Part shown: positions 22,806 to 29,689 of the stretch, piece by piece
Layout of the letters: every line of letters begins with the position of its first letter
Numbering within the stretch: the stretch's first letter is position 1
Position numbers and translations under genes: made by a program
IMG/VR virus record: IMGVR_UViG_3300042471_000334
Span: 1 to 32,465 of that record
Length of the DNA: 32,465 nucleotides
Direction: 5' to 3' (one strand)
Source: a virus
The notes under the pieces: generated by a model
What the model was told of the DNA's origin: nothing
Database searches by the model: none
What the model saw: only the letters and a program-made list of their open reading frames with translations

Positions 22806-23841
22806 CGAGATAAGCGCCGAACGCAACGGTGAGTCGCGCTTGTTGCGTCGTGAGCGTGACCAAGCGGTTCATCGTGCCGCAGAACTTCAGCGTCAGTTAG
22901 AGGCCGCGCAACGCGCACTCACCGTCATTGAGAAGACGGAGACGCTGGAGATATCGCCGCCGAAGTGGCTCTCCCCGGCGAAGCCGAAACCGAAAGCCGC
23001 GACCGTAGTGGCGATGCTGTCGGATACGCACTTTGATGAAGTGGTGCTACCTGAAGAGGTTGATTACTTGAACTGCTACAACCGTGAGATTGCGGTGATG
23101 CGTCTTGAGGCTTGGGCGAAAGGCCTCGTCAAGATGGCGCGTCACTATCTCGCCGGGTTGTCGTATGACGGATGCGTTCTGATTCTCGGTGGCGACATCT
23201 TCTCAGGTGACATTCACGAGGAACTCGCGCAAACGAACGAGGACACGATGATTGGGTCGCTGTTGTTCTGGAGTGAGCAACTATGCGCCGCGACGAACCT
23301 GCTCGCGGAAGAATTCGGGAAGGTTCACATCACGGCAGTCGTCGGTAATCACGGCCGCACGAGCCGTAAGCCGCGTATGAAACTTCGCGCCAAAACGAAC
23401 TTTGATTGGCTATTGGCGAAGATGATGGAACGCCACTTCCAGAACGACAAGCGTGTTTCGTTCCTGATTCCTGAAGGTGCTGATGCGTTCTTCAACATCT
23501 ATGGTCACGGACAACTCGTTACTCACGGCGACCAAGCAACAGGTGGCTCAGGTATCGGTGGTATCTATCCGCCGATTATGCGTCTACGCGCACGGAAGGC
23601 GCAACGGTATCTCGCGACAGGTCAGAACTTTACGACGCTGTGGATGGGGCATTGGCATCAATATCTGCCTTCGCCCGGCCTCATCGTGAACGGAAGCCTG
23701 AAGGGTTTGGATGAGTATGCGTTCATCAATAACTTCGGTCACGAGGTTCCGCAACAAGCGATGGCGATAGTTACGCCTGAACACGGCATCACGGTTCAAG
23801 CGCCTATCTTCTGCCTTGACCGCAAGAAAGAGAAGTGGTGA
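22792..23841 (+). CDS. Calcineurin-like metallophosphoesterase
   Basis: 349 aa, ATG at 22792. Residues 15-50 form a short coiled coil, followed by a linker. All five family motifs are present: SDTH (Asp78-His80), GGDIFSGD (133-140), GNHGR (185-189), THGDQ (244-248) and GHWH (286-289). These hold two metal ions for phosphoester cleavage. Phage members of this type are thought to act on nucleic acids (Mre11/SbcD-like) or nucleotides. It stands alone, with no SbcC-like ATPase visible. Confidence 0.88.
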   Translation: MSLSDEISAERNGESRLLRRERDQAVHRAAELQRQLEAAQRALTVIEKTETLEISPPKWLSPAKPKPKAATVVAMLSDTHFDEVVLPEEVDYLNCYNREIAVMRLEAWAKGLVKMARHYLAGLSYDGCVLILGGDIFSGDIHEELAQTNEDTMIGSLLFWSEQLCAATNLLAEEFGKVHITAVVGNHGRTSRKPRMKLRAKTNFDWLLAKMMERHFQNDKRVSFLIPEGADAFFNIYGHGQLVTHGDQATGGSGIGGIYPPIMRLRARKAQRYLATGQNFTTLWMGHWHQYLPSPGLIVNGSLKGLDEYAFINNFGHEVPQQAMAIVTPEHGITVQAPIFCLDRKKEKW

Positions 23842-24083
23842 TGAAGCACTCACTCGTTGTCTGTGAATGGACAGATGCTTTCTCATCAGACGGTTGGGAT
23901 GTGCTGAGTGAGGTGGACACTAACGAGGTGATTTGTGAATCGGTCGGGTTTCTGTTGGCCGGGTTCAAGGAAGGTTATGTAGTCCTTGCTCAATCCCTCA
24001 ACAACGCTGAGCATTATTGCGGCTACTTGTTCATTCCCGTTGCGATGGTGAAGCGTCTTACGGTAGTTTCTTCAGTCGCGTAG
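23841..24083 (+). CDS. Small hypothetical protein (80 aa)
   Basis: I chose ATG 23841, which overlaps the previous stop (TGATG). The sequence (VCEWTDAFSSDGWDVLSEVD, VGFLLAGFKEGYVVLAQSLNN, YCGYLFIPVAMVKRL) looks like a small alpha/beta domain similar to short hypothetical proteins in many phages. The Trp/Asp-rich opening is characteristic. The function is not known. It is the last gene before the 155-bp regulatory gap. Confidence 0.65.
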   Translation: MKHSLVVCEWTDAFSSDGWDVLSEVDTNEVICESVGFLLAGFKEGYVVLAQSLNNAEHYCGYLFIPVAMVKRLTVVSSVA

Positions 24084-24238
24084 GGTTCCCTTCTCCCCTG
24101 CGTCGGCTTGAGCCGCCGCCGATGCCTCCTGTCGGCGGCTGGCTCGCCGTTACTTGCTCATTCCATTTGGCATACCTCGTGACACCCGACCGCCATACTT
24201 GAAGTCACGGCTCAACCGAGCCGCCACGAGGAGGAACA
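24084..24238 (+). promoter_or_regulatory. Palindrome-rich gap before the recombination/replication genes
   Basis: This gap holds three inverted repeats. CGGCT-tg-AGCCG lies at 24104-24115. GCCGCCGA/TCGGCGGC forms a stem at 24115-24122 and 24132-24139. CGGCTC-aacc-GAGCCG lies at 24208-24223, just ahead of a GAGGAGG ribosome-binding site. The first pair could end the upstream transcripts. TTGGCA at 24167 and CATACT near 24194 are a poor promoter match because the spacing is too long. This is the best candidate for an early promoter and operator region. Confidence 0.45.
24208..24223. repeat. Perfect 6-bp palindrome upstream of the exonuclease gene
   Basis: CGGCTC and GAGCCG flank an AACC loop. 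It ends 6 nt before the GAGGAGG ribosome-binding site, so it could be an operator or a translational control hairpin. Confidence 0.5.
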
Positions 24239-25186
24239 ATGCGAAAGATAATCAAGCCACCGCACGGAAGTCTTGAATGGCTTCAGCGCAGACACAGAGC
24301 AGAGGATGGTCGCGTCGTATTCGGCGCGTCGGAAGCGCCAGCGTTGATGGGCGCGTCACCGTACACGACCCGGCCTGAACTGTTCGCCGCGAAACTCAGC
24401 GAGCCGCAGGTCGGCAAGCAGACGGAAGCGTTCTGGCGCGGCAACCTACTTGAGCCAGCACTTATCAACGGTGCGAGCGCGGTGCTAGGTGTTCCGTTCA
24501 TCACGCCGAACCTGATGTACGAATCGGGAAGGTTCATCATCTCGCTTGACGGTGTGGATGACGAGGACAACCCGAAGATTGTGATTGAGGCCAAGACCAC
24601 GACGCGCTACCGCATCGGTGACCAAGAAGACCTACCTGCGGAATGGCTGTGGCAGGGATGGGCGCAACGGCTCGTCACCGGGGCTGATGTCTACTTCGCG
24701 ATACTTGACCAGAATCAACGCATCAGCGTCATCCTCTGCCCTGAGAACCCTGAGGCGGAGAAGCAACTCATTGAGACTGCGGAAGTGTTCGCGCAGGCCG
24801 TTGAAGCCAACGAGCCGCCGAGCGACTTCCTTGATACGCCGATGGATGCGTCTACGGTTGCCGCAATCTGGAAGGCCACGCCTACCACTACGGAGATACC
24901 GCACGAAGAGATGGTCTGGCTACAAGAGTTAGTCAGGGCGAAGGAGATGGCGGCGGAAGCCGAGACGCTGAAGAAGTTCGCGGAAGACCGTATCGCGTTG
25001 CTGTTGAAGAGCAACGAGGTCGGTACTTACCGAGGCGAGAAGGTGGTGTCGTGGAAGGAACAAGCCGGGCGAAGCAGTCTTGATACGAAGGCTCTCCGTG
25101 AGGCGCATCCTGATATCTGTGCCGCGTTTGAGAAGCAAGGTAAGCCGTTCCGCGTTATGCGTACTCACAAGGTGGCCGCAGAATGA
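24239..25186 (+). CDS. YqaJ-type recombination exonuclease (PD-(D/E)xK)
   Basis: 315 aa, ATG at 24239. Motifs follow the lambda-exonuclease/YqaJ plan: GSLEWLQRR then FGASEAPALMGASPY (28-42), GNLLEP with Glu72, SLDGVDD with Asp104, IEAKTT with Glu117 and Lys119, and WQGWAQRLV (138-146). It degrades one DNA strand to expose 3' ends for annealing. The single-strand annealing protein two genes downstream is its expected partner. It opens the replication and recombination operon. Confidence 0.9.
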   Translation: MRKIIKPPHGSLEWLQRRHRAEDGRVVFGASEAPALMGASPYTTRPELFAAKLSEPQVGKQTEAFWRGNLLEPALINGASAVLGVPFITPNLMYESGRFIISLDGVDDEDNPKIVIEAKTTTRYRIGDQEDLPAEWLWQGWAQRLVTGADVYFAILDQNQRISVILCPENPEAEKQLIETAEVFAQAVEANEPPSDFLDTPMDASTVAAIWKATPTTTEIPHEEMVWLQELVRAKEMAAEAETLKKFAEDRIALLLKSNEVGTYRGEKVVSWKEQAGRSSLDTKALREAHPDICAAFEKQGKPFRVMRTHKVAAE

Positions 25187-25422
25187 GAACCTTCTTCGTC
25201 TATCACGAAGCGCCACCGTCAGGTCGGCGTATCGCGGCGCAGTTTATGGCGCATAGCGACAGCGATGCGGTCACGCTCGCGAACCGATTCATTATTGAGT
25301 CACGCTCTCTGAACGGTCGCGTTGAGGTCGTGAACGATATGGGTGTCGTCTTGGCGGAACGCTGTTCCTTGCCGAGATGGGCAAGCAATACCAACAACAA
25401 CAACAATCAACAGGAGGAATAA
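25183..25422 (+). CDS. Small hypothetical protein between exonuclease and annealing protein
   Basis: 79 aa, ATG overlapping the exonuclease stop (ATGA). An alpha/beta segment (RTFFVYHEAPPSGRR, SDAVTLANRFIIESRS, GRVEVVNDMGVVLAER) ends in an Asn/Gln/Glu-rich tail (NTNNNNNQQEE), likely disordered. Conserved placement inside the exonuclease/annealase pair suggests a recombination accessory role, but no family is recognised. Confidence 0.65.
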   Translation: MRTFFVYHEAPPSGRRIAAQFMAHSDSDAVTLANRFIIESRSLNGRVEVVNDMGVVLAERCSLPRWASNTNNNNNQQEE

Positions 25423-25425
25423 GCA

Positions 25426-26067
25426 ATGTCATTTGACCTAAGCGGTTATGTGGATGTCGCAGAACGCATCCGCATCTTCAGGGAGAAGCACCCAAGCGGT
25501 TCGCTTCAACCTGTCAATCCAGAGAAGCCGTATGAAGTAGTCGCTATCGGTGAACGGATGTTCATCGTTTATGCGGCCGCCGCGTACCGTGACTCGTCAG
25601 ACCCGAAGCCGGGAATCGGTGTCGCGTGGGAACCGTTCCCCGGTCGGACTACCTTCACTAAGGACTCGGAGTTGATGAACGCCGAGACGAGTGCTTGGGG
25701 TCGCGCCATCATCGCGGCTCTAGCGGCTGATACGCAGAAGATTGCGTCAGCCGAAGAGGTACGCAACCGTCAATCGGAAGGCTTCACGAAGCAGGATGAG
25801 GAACCGATTCCGTTCAAGCCGACGCGAGAAGAAATGATTGCTCGCGCCGACCAGCGTGGCAAGGAGATGAAGCAGAAGGCGACGGTGTCGTCGGTGAACA
25901 TCTCTGACGCGCAACTCAGGTTGCTGAACAAACTCGCTACAGAACGAAGCATCAACATCGTGGCGTTCGCGAGTGAGCGAATCGGGCGCACCATCAGCGA
26001 CCCGGCGCAACTCACGAAGAAGGAAGCCTCAGGCCTGCTCAACGAACTGATGAATCAGGGAAGGTGA
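25426..26067 (+). CDS. Single-strand annealing protein (ERF-like)
   Basis: 213 aa, ATG at 25426 with AGGAGG upstream. SGYVDVAERIRIFREKHPSG, then YRDSSDPKPGIGVAWEPFPG and TKDSELMNAETSAWGRAIIAALA (79-101) with IASAEEVRNRQ match ERF-like annealing proteins of actinophages. The NAETSAWGRA block is the most diagnostic. The C-terminal 80 residues hold a separate small helical domain (SDAQLRLLNKLATERS). With the YqaJ exonuclease it makes a two-component recombinase, useful for concatemer formation and escape from DNA damage. Confidence 0.78.
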   Translation: MSFDLSGYVDVAERIRIFREKHPSGSLQPVNPEKPYEVVAIGERMFIVYAAAAYRDSSDPKPGIGVAWEPFPGRTTFTKDSELMNAETSAWGRAIIAALAADTQKIASAEEVRNRQSEGFTKQDEEPIPFKPTREEMIARADQRGKEMKQKATVSSVNISDAQLRLLNKLATERSINIVAFASERIGRTISDPAQLTKKEASGLLNELMNQGR

Positions 26068-26069
26068 CC

Positions 26070-26243
26070 GTGACCACGAAGTATCTGAATGCCCTAGAAC
26101 GGATGGGCGACAACGAATTGCTTGACGCAATCCGCCGCCGCGATGTGAGTATCACTGACCGATTGTGGTGGATGGCGCAGGCCTCGTTCTATGAGCGTGA
26201 TGACCTGATGAGAGCCGAAGCGAAACGGAGGAATCTGCTGTGA
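26070..26243 (+). CDS. Small hypothetical protein (57 aa)
   Basis: GTG at 26070, 2 nt after the preceding stop, with AAGG upstream; the end overlaps the next start (GTGA). The short helical protein (NALERMGDNELLDAIRRRDVSI, LWWMAQASFYERDDLMRAEAKRR) is charged and basic at the end. It has no recognised domain. Coupled placement supports it as a real gene. Confidence 0.6.
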   Translation: MTTKYLNALERMGDNELLDAIRRRDVSITDRLWWMAQASFYERDDLMRAEAKRRNLL

Positions 26244-26476
26244 GCCGTACTCACTATCTCACCTATGTCGGGCGCAACCCGAAAGACCCTGAGACTGAAC
26301 TCACCTATGAGGTTCAGTTGCGTAAGCGCGGAGAGAAGTACCGCACCGTGTTCAAGGGAACGCGCCGATATCAGGCGTATCTCATCTATCACGGCTACAA
26401 CCTGAGCGCTCGCTACGGCAAGCGCCTGCTCTGTGACGGTGTCGTTATGGAGAAAGAGACGGTTCTCAATGGCTGA
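26240..26476 (+). CDS. Small hypothetical basic protein (78 aa)
   Basis: GTG at 26240 overlaps the previous stop. The sequence is rich in Arg, Lys and Tyr (VQLRKRGEKYRTVFKGTRRYQAYLIYHGYN), with an apparent beta-alpha character. It may bind nucleic acid, but no family is recognised. It overlaps the winged-helix gene by 8 nt. Confidence 0.55.
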   Translation: MSRTHYLTYVGRNPKDPETELTYEVQLRKRGEKYRTVFKGTRRYQAYLIYHGYNLSARYGKRLLCDGVVMEKETVLNG

Positions 26477-26948
26477 GACTCAACTGCCGTACCTCGGCAC
26501 GGAGGGCTATGTGACGCGGCCTGCGTCTATCGCTCGCGCTCAACGCGAAGCGTTGGATGGCACGGTCACGGAACGCCAAGCCCGAATCCTCGCGTATCTC
26601 AACGAGAAGCCTGAAGGCGCAATTTGGGCTGAAGTGGGCGAAGGGTTGGGGCTTCATCACGGTCAGGTGTCGGCATCGCTGTCGGTGCTTCATCAGGCCG
26701 GGGAAGTGTTCCAACTACGGCACACCATCAACAGGTCGCATCCGTATGTTCATAAACGGTTCAGGTATCTCTACATAGCGAACGAGCGTTATGACGAGCC
26801 GACGCGCACCAGCGCCAAACTGCTACGAGGCAGGATTGACCTCGCTATCAGTTGGCTTGAAGCGTCTGACTGCGAGGCCTACGACCCGGCGTTCTGTATC
26901 AAGGCGGCGCTATCCGCGTTGAACGGAGAGTCCGATGCTCAGGTCTGA
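26469..26948 (+). CDS. Winged helix-turn-helix protein
   Basis: 159 aa from ATG 26469 (MAETQLPYLGTEGY). Residues about 37-77 form a winged helix: TERQARILAYLNEKPEGAIWAEVGEGLGLHHGQVSASLSVLHQAGEVFQL, with recognition helix HGQVSASLSVLHQAG and a wing around RHTINRSHPYVHKRFRY. The C-terminal helical region (LLRGRIDLAISWLEASDCEAYDP) may mediate dimers. It sits directly upstream of WhiB and is the best candidate for a phage transcriptional regulator. Confidence 0.75.
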   Translation: MAETQLPYLGTEGYVTRPASIARAQREALDGTVTERQARILAYLNEKPEGAIWAEVGEGLGLHHGQVSASLSVLHQAGEVFQLRHTINRSHPYVHKRFRYLYIANERYDEPTRTSAKLLRGRIDLAISWLEASDCEAYDPAFCIKAALSALNGESDAQV

Positions 26949-27216
26949 ACGGTGGCGCAATCAGGCGGCCTGCGTAGGGTTACCTACGGAATGGTTCTTC
27001 CCTGAAAGCGGCGGAGACAAAGCGTTTATGGAAGGGAAGAAGGTCTGCTCGCAATGCCCGGTGAGGGAATCTTGCCTGCTGTTGGCGGATGATTTCGTCG
27101 CAACAGGAGATAGGTACGGGTTGTTCGGTGGTCTTACGCCTAACGAACGCAGATTGAAGAGGCGGATTGAAGTGAACCGATTCTTATGGAGGGAAGATGG
27201 AAGAACGCAAAGGTGA
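26935..27216 (+). CDS. whiB: WhiB-family iron-sulfur transcription factor
   Basis: 93 aa, ATG at 26935 overlapping the previous gene by 14 nt. All WhiB markers are present: Cys13 (NQAACVGL), Cys38-x2-Cys41-x5-Cys47 (VCSQCPVRESC) for the [4Fe-4S] cluster, the GLFGGLTPNERR turn (62-73) and a basic tail. WhiB proteins bind the primary sigma factor and are confined to Actinobacteria and their phages, which fixes the host phylum. Phage homologues can override host WhiB2-controlled genes. Confidence 0.95.
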   Translation: MLRSERWRNQAACVGLPTEWFFPESGGDKAFMEGKKVCSQCPVRESCLLLADDFVATGDRYGLFGGLTPNERRLKRRIEVNRFLWREDGRTQR

Positions 27217-27643
27217 ATGTCAGGGTGACGCTGAACGCTGTTCGCTGAAAGAGAAGTGTCCGTTATTCGGTCTGCTCGGTAAGGCAGGTCGTGACGGTAA
27301 GCGCCGGGTTCGCGGTTGCGGCGACCCTCGCGCTCGCGGTAAGCGGAACCGTGCGAAAGGCGATAGCAAGGCGCGTCGGGCTAGGAAGAAACTCGGTATC
27401 TCTGGCGCGAACACGCGGCACGAAGAGCATTGGGGAGGCCACCTGCGGATGGAAGTGAAGTCGGGCGCTCAGGTGTCACCGATAGCGACCCGGTTCTTCG
27501 CGGCTGAGAAGCAGTCGGCGCAAGCCAAAGCGATAGGCGACATACGGCCGTTCGTGATGGTGGCGATGCCTGACGATACGCAAGAGGGAATCGTGCTGAT
27601 GCGGCTGTCTCAGTTCGCGTTGCTGTTCGGGGCGACCGAATGA
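27197..27643 (+). CDS. Putative PD-(D/E)xK-like nuclease with zinc knuckle
   Basis: 148 aa, ATG at 27197. Cys8, Cys15, Cys21 and Cys41 form a possible N-terminal zinc-binding motif (CQGDAERC, EKCPLFG, RGCGDPRARG). A strongly basic middle (KRNRAKGDSKARRARKKLG) precedes NTRHEEHWGGHLRMEVKSG, where Glu86-x-Lys88 looks like the ExK end of a PD-(D/E)xK nuclease core; QSAQAKAIGDIRPFVMVAMP follows. Placed before the initiator gene, it may be a Holliday junction resolvase or recombination nuclease. The nuclease call rests on one motif. Confidence 0.55.
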   Translation: MEERKGECQGDAERCSLKEKCPLFGLLGKAGRDGKRRVRGCGDPRARGKRNRAKGDSKARRARKKLGISGANTRHEEHWGGHLRMEVKSGAQVSPIATRFFAAEKQSAQAKAIGDIRPFVMVAMPDDTQEGIVLMRLSQFALLFGATE

Positions 27644-28389
27644 GTATCAGGATGATGGCGATTGTCTGGGCGCACTCGCCGTACCGGGGTGAGGCGTTGC
27701 TTCTACATCTGGCGCTTGCTGATTTCGCTAACGATGAAGGTACTTGCTTCCCATCGCAGAAGACGCTGGCGAAGAAGGCTCGCTGTTCCGAGAACTTCGT
27801 TCGCGTGGCGATTAGGCGTATGGTCAAGGATGGATTTGTGGAGATTCTGGAGGCGGCACACGGTCGGGGTAACGCGATTACCTACCAACTGAAACCCCAT
27901 TCAGGGAATCCCCATTCAACAAATCCCCATTCGCCACGACGAGAAACCCCATTCGCGGACACTTCCGTACCTATTATTAACCGTAATGAACCGTCAATAA
28001 CTCTTGACGCTGACTTTGAGTCATTCTGGGATGCGTACCCTCGCAAGGTTGCTAAGGGTTCCGCGAAGAAGGTGTGGAACCGTTTAGCGAAGCAGGGAAC
28101 GCTTCCCCCGGTGGCGGAGTTGATTACTGCGGCGAAGGCCTACGGTGAGTCCGTCAGCGAGAAACGGTTCGTCGCGTACCCTGCCACTTGGCTGAACGGT
28201 GAACGCTGGTCAGACAATCTTGAAACGAAATCGGCTAGTGTTCAGGTCACGACGCATAACGCGGCGCGTTCGTTCGGCGCGGCGATGCGGAACACCGGGC
28301 GCACAGAGGCGCAACTGATTGAGTCAATAGGCCACTACACAGCCGCAGAACAGCAAGCGGCGATAGACGAGTATCGGAAGGCACGATGA
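27640..28389 (+). CDS. Replication initiator with HTH domain (lambda O-like organisation)
   Basis: 249 aa, ATG overlapping the previous stop (ATGA). Residues about 10-80 are a winged HTH (EALLLHLALADFANDEGTCFPSQKTLAKKARCSENFVRVAIRRMVKDGFVEIL). A Pro/His/Asn linker (about 86-110, repeats of NPHS) is encoded by four CCCCATTC DNA repeats. The C-terminal domain (FESFWDAYPRKVAKGSAKKVWNRL; FVAYPATWLNGERW) is common to phage replication proteins. It probably binds the internal origin and recruits host replication proteins. No phage helicase, primase or polymerase is visible. Confidence 0.82.
   Translation: MSIRMMAIVWAHSPYRGEALLLHLALADFANDEGTCFPSQKTLAKKARCSENFVRVAIRRMVKDGFVEILEAAHGRGNAITYQLKPHSGNPHSTNPHSPRRETPFADTSVPIINRNEPSITLDADFESFWDAYPRKVAKGSAKKVWNRLAKQGTLPPVAELITAAKAYGESVSEKRFVAYPATWLNGERWSDNLETKSASVQVTTHNAARSFGAAMRNTGRTEAQLIESIGHYTAAEQQAAIDEYRKAR
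27893..27954 (+). repeat. Four iteron-like direct repeats (CCCCATTC) inside the initiator gene
   Basis: CCCCATTC occurs at 27895-27902, 27910-27917, 27925-27932 and 27947-27954. Three copies are spaced exactly 15 bp and the fourth 22 bp. Each is preceded by AAA or AAT (consensus AAWCCCCATTC). They encode the linker between the two protein domains, where selection on protein is weak. The layout matches binding sites for an initiator. Confidence 0.8.
27893..28005 (+). other. Predicted replication origin (iterons plus AT-rich DNA)
   Basis: The four iterons are followed at once by the most AT-rich stretch in the neighbourhood (27965-28005, with TATTATTAACC and GTCAATAACTC). Within it AACCGT recurs at 27979-27984 and 27989-27994. 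Iterons then an AT-rich unwinding region, inside the initiator gene's linker, is the lambda ori/O arrangement. It has not been tested here. Confidence 0.65.
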
Positions 28390-28874
28390 ACAAACTTCAA
28401 GCCTTAGGCGTTTCATTAGCGATGGTGGTGGGGTTGTTCACCGCCGCCGACAGTAACGCGGTTGCGCCAGCGCCAACCGTCAAAGCCACCACGACTACGA
28501 CTACGGTTGCCCCGGCGATAACGACTACGACGACGCTTCCGCCTGCGGCGCATCCTGAGTGCGCGGAATGGCTAGGCCTCGCGGTCAGCGTCGGCTGGCG
28601 TGAAGTGAACCTTCCGATGCTTGAGCGCGTCTTGTGGAAGGAATCGCGCTGTCTTACAGATGTCCACAACCCCTACGACCCGAACGGTGGTAGTCACGGA
28701 TTGGCGCAAGTGAACGGATTCTGGTGTCAGGGTTCGCGTTACTATCCACAGGGTTATCTACAGTCGTTAGGCATCCTGTCAAGGTGCGATGACCTCTACG
28801 AACCCGAAATCAACTTGAAGGCCGCACTCGCCATCTTTGACTACGCGCAAGGATGGTCGCAGTGGGGTCTGTGA
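28386..28874 (+). CDS. Secreted lytic transglycosylase / lysozyme-like protein
   Basis: 162 aa, ATG overlapping the previous stop (ATGA). A signal peptide (about residues 1-25) is followed by a Thr/Pro-rich linker (about 30-55) with runs of Thr. The catalytic domain has the expected Glu86 in LWKESRC, then HNPYDPNGGSHGLAQVN (94-110), the SLT core signature, and CQGSRYYPQGYLQ. The C-terminal LKAALAIFDYAQGWSQWG is a typical SLT helix. It would act on host peptidoglycan from outside the membrane. It is unusual here because it lies in the replication operon, not with the endolysin. Confidence 0.82.
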   Translation: MNKLQALGVSLAMVVGLFTAADSNAVAPAPTVKATTTTTTVAPAITTTTTLPPAAHPECAEWLGLAVSVGWREVNLPMLERVLWKESRCLTDVHNPYDPNGGSHGLAQVNGFWCQGSRYYPQGYLQSLGILSRCDDLYEPEINLKAALAIFDYAQGWSQWGL

Positions 28875-28908
28875 CGCGATATGCCGCGAGTTGATGCGTG
28901 AATCGGGG

Positions 28909-28933
28909 GATGGGCGCGGCAAATGCGCCTATC
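28909..28933 (+). terminator. Hairpin after the transglycosylase-like gene
   Basis: GATGGGCGC (28909-28917) pairs with GCGCCTATC (28925-28933) with one G-T wobble and a 7-nt loop. It lies 35 nt after the stop of the replication operon, a natural site for transcription to end. Confidence 0.6.
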
Positions 28934-29081
28934 GTTCCCTGCTGGGGGTTTCGCCGGGCTGAGCCTTCGGAATCGTTCCAATCCCTGAGGTTCTTAGCGA
29001 AACGCCTAAGGTTCGGCCGCCTGCGGTAGGCTTGAGTCAAGCGGCCGAGAGGCGGTCGCCCGACAGAAGGGATAATCAGGG
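28934..29081 (+). promoter_or_regulatory. Structured leader before the third early gene group
   Basis: This 148-nt gap holds overlapping inverted repeats. CGGCCGC (29014-29020) pairs with GCGGCCG (29041-29047). GCTTGA/TCAAGC (29030-29042) forms a palindrome with a 1-nt centre. CCGCCT/AGGCGG and CCGC/GCGG can form alternative stems. No -35/-10 pair is convincing, though GATAAT is present near 29070. It may be a structured RNA leader or terminator-promoter junction. Confidence 0.4.
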
Positions 29082-29585
29082 ATGAGGAATCGTTACGCAG
29101 GTAACTGCCACTACTGTGGCGCGTTCGTTGCCGCTGGCGCTGGCGACTACGACCCGACACTCGGCGCTGGCCGTCTGAGTTGTTCTGAAGTAGTCACATT
29201 CTCGCAACCGGGTTCAGAGTGCGATATGCCGCACAGCGAATGGAACGCTCACCATCAGAAGTTCACTCAGGTTGAACTACATCGCGGTCACACTTGCTTG
29301 AGCCGATACAACGCGGTATGCGGCACGGCTTACGCCAGCGTGAATGAGATGCGCGCAACGCGCCGCGCTGAGATGGAAGCGAACAAGCCCACTCCTGAAC
29401 AGGTGGCGCGTAATCAAGCCGCGTCTCGCGCCATCAACGAGGCTGACCGTAAGCGACGGCGCACTGAGTTGGCCGCACTCAAGGCCTCCAACACTTGTCC
29501 GCGCTGTAACGGTGCTGGCGGCTCAGAGACTTGGCGTGCGACCGGATGGACTTGCAACCGTTGTCACGGAACAGGCAAGTACTAA
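29082..29585 (+). CDS. Zinc-finger protein with DnaJ-like Cys repeats
   Basis: 167 aa, ATG at 29082. An N-terminal CHYCG (Cys9, Cys12) pairs with further Cys at 34, 47, 72 and 80. A helical middle (PEQVARNQAASRAINEADRKRRRTELAAL) precedes CPRCNGAGG (139-147) and CNRCHGTGK (158-166), two CxxCxGxG-type zinc repeats like those of DnaJ. The stop TAA overlaps ATG 29585, one of several possible starts of the next gene. A nucleic-acid or chaperone-like role is possible. Confidence 0.72.
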   Translation: MRNRYAGNCHYCGAFVAAGAGDYDPTLGAGRLSCSEVVTFSQPGSECDMPHSEWNAHHQKFTQVELHRGHTCLSRYNAVCGTAYASVNEMRATRRAEMEANKPTPEQVARNQAASRAINEADRKRRRTELAALKASNTCPRCNGAGGSETWRATGWTCNRCHGTGKY

Positions 29586-29637
29586 TGCTCACCACCGACC
29601 ATCTCTCATCAGCATCCGTTGATGAGGTAATGAATAC

Positions 29638-29662
29638 CAACTACAGAAGGGAACAAGCAATG
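29638..29662 (+). repeat. Gene-junction motif, copy 1
   Basis: CTACAGAAGGGAACAAGCAATG is a close match to the consensus ACAGARRGGAACAAGTAATG. It ends in an ATG at 29660 that is in frame with the long downstream gene. Confidence 0.65.
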
Positions 29663-29689
29663 ACCACCGCAATATCCACCAGCAATATC

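Noticed and set aside
27893-27954. CRISPR-like or spacer-repeat array
   Set aside because: Repeats are only 8-11 bp with 7-14 bp between, inside a coding frame. They fit iterons, not CRISPR. No CRISPR array or cas gene is present in the window.
28966-28983. GTTCCAATCC, resembling a tRNA T-loop
   Set aside because: The base after GTTC is C rather than a purine, and I cannot fold an acceptor stem, D arm and anticodon arm at the right distances. No tRNA is called in the window.
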